Source of the DNA: Candidatus Hydrogenedens sp.
GTDB taxonomy: Bacteria; Hydrogenedentota; Hydrogenedentia; Hydrogenedentales; Hydrogenedentaceae
Direction: 5' to 3'
DNA: 64,000 nt
Assembly (NCBI GenBank): GCA_035361075.1
Contig: DAOSBX010000010.1
Location: forward strand, 28,203-92,202
This document shows positions 61,367 to 64,000 of this stretch, piece by piece. The notes under the pieces were generated by a model, which was not told where the DNA came from, did not search any database, and was given only the letters and a program-made list of their open reading frames with translations. Position numbers and translations under genes: made by a program. How positions within the stretch are numbered: position 1 is the stretch's first letter; the number at the start of each line of letters is the position of its first letter.

Positions 61367-63781
61367 ATGTCCGACTCAAATATTGAACCAGAGAAGAGCG
61401 AAACATCATATCATCGGATTAAATCAAAACAACAAAGGGATGTTACATTTTCATTTGATACCACTTCAATACATGCACCTTGTCAATATGAGTATATTTT
61501 TCAAACGACACCATTAACAGCAATTCAAGGATATTACACCGATGGAAAAATTTTCTTCTGGAACAAAGCCAGCGAGATTCTATATGAATATCTTGATAAA
61601 GATGTCATCGGTAAAAATATAAAGGATATATTACTACCTGCGGAGGAATGGCAATCTTTCGACGAGACTGTACAAACCACCTTAAAAAAAGGTGCCCCTA
61701 CTGAACTTAAAAAATGGAGTATCCAAACAAGGTCTGGTACTACAAAATATGTTTTATCAACAATGGTACCCTCAAAAATAGGTGATTCAGATGCAATATT
61801 TTGTATGGATGTTGATATTACAGAACTTATTGAAACTCAAAACCAACTAAACGAAAGTGAACAAAAATACAGAAATATAGTTGAACATGCTCAAGAAGGA
61901 ATTTGGGTCGTTAATGAAGAATTTAAAACAGTGTTCGTCAATAAGAAAATGGCAGATATTCTTGGCTTTACTCCAGAAGAGATGATTGGCAAATCGACCC
62001 TCGAATTTATACCACCTGAAGAACATGCAGATACCCTATTAAAAAGAGAAAAACGAAAAAAAGGTGAATTTGATAAATATGAACGCTCACTAATATGTGC
62101 TGATAAAACAAAACGCATCTTTCTCGTTACTGCCTCTCCTATTTTAGATACGACAAATAAATTTAAGGGAGCAATTGGTCTGTTCACAGATATTACAGAG
62201 AGGAAAATACTTGAAGAGACGATAAAGCAAGAAAGAGACCGTTGCATAGGTTTTCTAAACCTTTCTCCTTCTCTATTTATCCTTTTGGATTCGGATGGGA
62301 ATATTCAACATTTAAATCACTCCGCATGCCAAGTATTGAAATGTGATACTTCCGCTATAGGGAAAAATTGGTTTGAAACTTTTGTATCTCCAGAACAAAG
62401 GGAAACACTACAAAAACACTTTAAGGAAATCATAACAAACAAAATTATCTCTGATATTGAGGACGAAGTGTATATTATTAATTCCAACAACGAAGAAAAA
62501 ATTCTGCTACTAAGACATGCATTCCTCTATGGAGAAAATAGGGAGATTAACGGACTCATCTATTCAGGTATGGATATTACAGAAAAGATAAAAGATGAAA
62601 AAGAACAACAAATATTAAACGAAAAACTACAGCAAACACAACGATTAGAAAGTATTGGCATCCTTGCTGGAGGTATTGCTCATGATTTCAATAATTTATT
62701 GGTAGGTATTATAGGTAATGCCGACTTGGCTTTAATGGAGTTGCCTCCAGACTCGGAAACGCGTTATTACCTTCAGGAAATAATCCGCATTTCAAAACAA
62801 CTAACTCATTTGTCTCAACAATTATTAGCATATGCAGGGAAAGGGAAAACATTCCCACGCCTTATTTCTCTTTCCTCTCTTATAACCAGTAATGAAAAAT
62901 TAATAGAGGTTTCCGTCTCTAAAAAAATTGCTGTGAAATACGATTTAGACCCAAAACTTCCTCTAATTGACGCAGACCCCGCACACATACAGCAATTACT
63001 AATAAATCTCATTCTAAATTCAGCCGAATCCATCGGTGACAGACCAGGCATCATCACGATTATTACTCGACAAATGCACTGCGACAAAAATTACTTGAAA
63101 ACAACCTACTTCGGCGAAAATTGTAAAGAAGGACAATATGTCTATTTAGAAATTATTGATAACGGAGAAGGAATCAAAAAAGAAATTCAAGAACGAATGT
63201 TCGAACCCTTCTTTACAACAAAATTTACTGGTAGAGGATTAGGTTTATCCGCAGTTGCAGGAATTGTTCGCTCTCATAATGGTGCAATAAGAGTTTATAG
63301 CGAAATAGGAAGAGGAACCAGCTTTAAAGTATTCTTTCCTATATCTGAAAATCAGGTACTACAACAGCAATTAAATCTCACCCCAACCACAGAAACCAAA
63401 CATCTGATTACACAAAAGCACATTCTCGTAGTTGATGATGAAAAATTAGTCAGAGATACCGTTCGAAATATGCTGGAAATAAGTGGATACAAAGTAATTA
63501 CCGCAGAAGATGGATTACAAGCCATACAAATATACCGTGATAATCAATCCCAAATTGACCTCGTTCTATTAGATATGACAATGCCACAATTAGATGGGGA
63601 GGAAACATTCCGTGAACTGCGTCGAATAAACCCAAAGGTCAAAGTCATTCTTTCAAGTGGATACAACGAAAAAGATGTCATAGAACGTTTTGTAGGGAAA
63701 GGACTTATAGGTTTCATCCAGAAACCTTATGTTTTATCAACTCTACTAAATACCATACACTCCACCCTCGAAATGGTCTAA
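61367..63781 (+). CDS. soluble hybrid histidine kinase: three PAS-HisKA-HATPase-REC
   Basis: 804 residues, ATG at 61367 (AAGGGG 7 bases upstream; a TTG two codons earlier is too close to it). Three PAS units at about 40-155, 165-280 and 290-405, then a helical linker. His439 is in GGIAHDFNNLL; N box Asn551; DNGEGI, FEPFFTTKF and GRGLGLSAV complete the ATPase. The receiver (about 683-804) has Asp690-Asp691, Asp736 in LDMTMPQLDG and Lys786, all intact. No membrane segment. It stands alone, followed by a weak terminator and tRNA-Ser. Fifth kinase of this design in 64 kb, with the same Ala-Gly-Lys motif (LAYAGKGK) after the H helix. Confidence 0.9.
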   Translation: MSDSNIEPEKSETSYHRIKSKQQRDVTFSFDTTSIHAPCQYEYIFQTTPLTAIQGYYTDGKIFFWNKASEILYEYLDKDVIGKNIKDILLPAEEWQSFDETVQTTLKKGAPTELKKWSIQTRSGTTKYVLSTMVPSKIGDSDAIFCMDVDITELIETQNQLNESEQKYRNIVEHAQEGIWVVNEEFKTVFVNKKMADILGFTPEEMIGKSTLEFIPPEEHADTLLKREKRKKGEFDKYERSLICADKTKRIFLVTASPILDTTNKFKGAIGLFTDITERKILEETIKQERDRCIGFLNLSPSLFILLDSDGNIQHLNHSACQVLKCDTSAIGKNWFETFVSPEQRETLQKHFKEIITNKIISDIEDEVYIINSNNEEKILLLRHAFLYGENREINGLIYSGMDITEKIKDEKEQQILNEKLQQTQRLESIGILAGGIAHDFNNLLVGIIGNADLALMELPPDSETRYYLQEIIRISKQLTHLSQQLLAYAGKGKTFPRLISLSSLITSNEKLIEVSVSKKIAVKYDLDPKLPLIDADPAHIQQLLINLILNSAESIGDRPGIITIITRQMHCDKNYLKTTYFGENCKEGQYVYLEIIDNGEGIKKEIQERMFEPFFTTKFTGRGLGLSAVAGIVRSHNGAIRVYSEIGRGTSFKVFFPISENQVLQQQLNLTPTTETKHLITQKHILVVDDEKLVRDTVRNMLEISGYKVITAEDGLQAIQIYRDNQSQIDLVLLDMTMPQLDGEETFRELRRINPKVKVILSSGYNEKDVIERFVGKGLIGFIQKPYVLSTLLNTIHSTLEMV

Positions 63782-63808
63782 AATTAAATTCTTACCCCTA
63801 TATGTATA

Positions 63809-63829
63809 TACCACCTCTGGTAGATTTTT
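63809..63829 (+). terminator. weak terminator after the last hybrid kinase
   Basis: TACCA, loop CCTC, TGGTA, then GATTTTT. Stem of only 5 bp, but the T-run and position 28 bases after the stop fit. Confidence 0.4.
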
Positions 63830-63908
63830 ATCGAACAGAGAAAGTATAATAACCACCATAATCGTAAATAGCGAATCCATACAAAATCTCAATAAAACAA
63901 TACACCAC

Positions 63909-63998
63909 GGAGAGATGTCCGAGTGGCTTAAGGAGCACGCTTGGAAAGCGTGTGTACGGGAAACCGTACCGAGGGTTCGAATCCCTCTCTCTCCGCCA
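63909..63998 (+). tRNA. tRNA-Ser (anticodon GGA)
   Basis: Acceptor GGAGAGA pairs with TCTCTCC; discriminator G and CCA are encoded (63996-63998). The anticodon arm is CACGC-TTGGAAA-GCGTG with anticodon GGA, reading UCC and UCU. A long variable arm (TACGG-GAAA-CCGTA), as in class II tRNAs, and T arm GAGGG-TTCGAAT-CCCTC follow. A TATAAT at 63845 could be its -10 box, though 59 bases away. Confidence 0.97.
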
Positions 63999-64000
63999 CT

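Noticed and set aside
1..64000. CRISPR array, prophage, transposase, integrase, toxin-antitoxin pair or restriction system
   Set aside because: Looked for on both strands; no repeat-spacer pattern and no matching proteins seen.

Overview
The window looks like a contiguous chromosomal segment of an AT-rich (GC well under 45% by eye), Gram-negative, Shine-Dalgarno-using bacterium. No phage, insertion sequence or CRISPR array is visible. LptD implies an outer membrane. A DUF1559-type pseudopilin (FTLIELLVV start, C-terminal His...Asp-Gly), Glu-Gly linkers in a giant secreted protein and a C-terminal pair of ELLRVIQ repeats point to candidate phylum Hydrogenedentes or a close Planctomycetes/Lentisphaerae-like relative. 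This placement is inference from protein style; there is no rRNA gene to settle it.

Layout. 1-2942 (minus): a promoter-led operon with a PfkB sugar kinase, a small secreted protein and the start of LptD, which runs off the left edge. 3293-12297: three soluble multi-PAS hybrid histidine kinases, one probably co-transcribed with a ketopantoate reductase-like gene. 12504-14143: ruvAB. 14326-19439 (plus): a secreted coiled-coil protein, the pseudopilin, then a zinc/manganese-type ABC importer with a methyltransferase; a perfect 13-bp hairpin lies inside the binding-protein gene. 19450-28411 (plus): a carbon-metabolism run with its own promoter (UxuB-like mannonate oxidoreductase, HAD phosphatase, PdxB, LarA-like nickel-pincer racemase, PPi-type phosphofructokinase, 6-phosphogluconate dehydrogenase, ZIP transporter, D-2-hydroxyacid dehydrogenase). 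28433-31224: CorA, a soluble Ser/Thr kinase, Pcm. 31337-35472: lepA and two signal peptidases I, the second with an extra degenerate S26 domain. 35499-40249 (minus): M32 carboxypeptidase, TPR lipoprotein, rnhB, and a small secreted protein with complete expression signals. 40424-61208: a sulfatase-fold protein behind a fourth hybrid kinase, a DUF4091 protein, a secreted PHP protein, a D-aminoacylase, the giant secreted protein, a small unknown protein, EF-P, a GH78-like protein, a YkuD protein and a GH50/GH42-like hydrolase. 61367-63998: a fifth hybrid kinase and tRNA-Ser(GGA).

How it fits together. The right half reads as extracellular glycan and peptide breakdown (GH78, GH50/42-like, DUF4091, sulfatase-fold, D-aminoacylase). 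The 19-28 kb run reads as handling of sugar acids and hexose phosphates, with nickel and PPi chemistry. Five orphan hybrid kinases without membrane segments suggest cytoplasmic sensing through phosphorelays whose other partners lie outside the window. The most unusual items are the LarA/PdxB/UxuB/Gnd grouping, the double-domain signal peptidase, the sulfatase-fold enzyme with Thr at the nucleophile position, the EF-P with Asn at the loop tip, the 13-bp hairpin in the metal-binding-protein gene, and the paired ELLRVIQ C-terminus.
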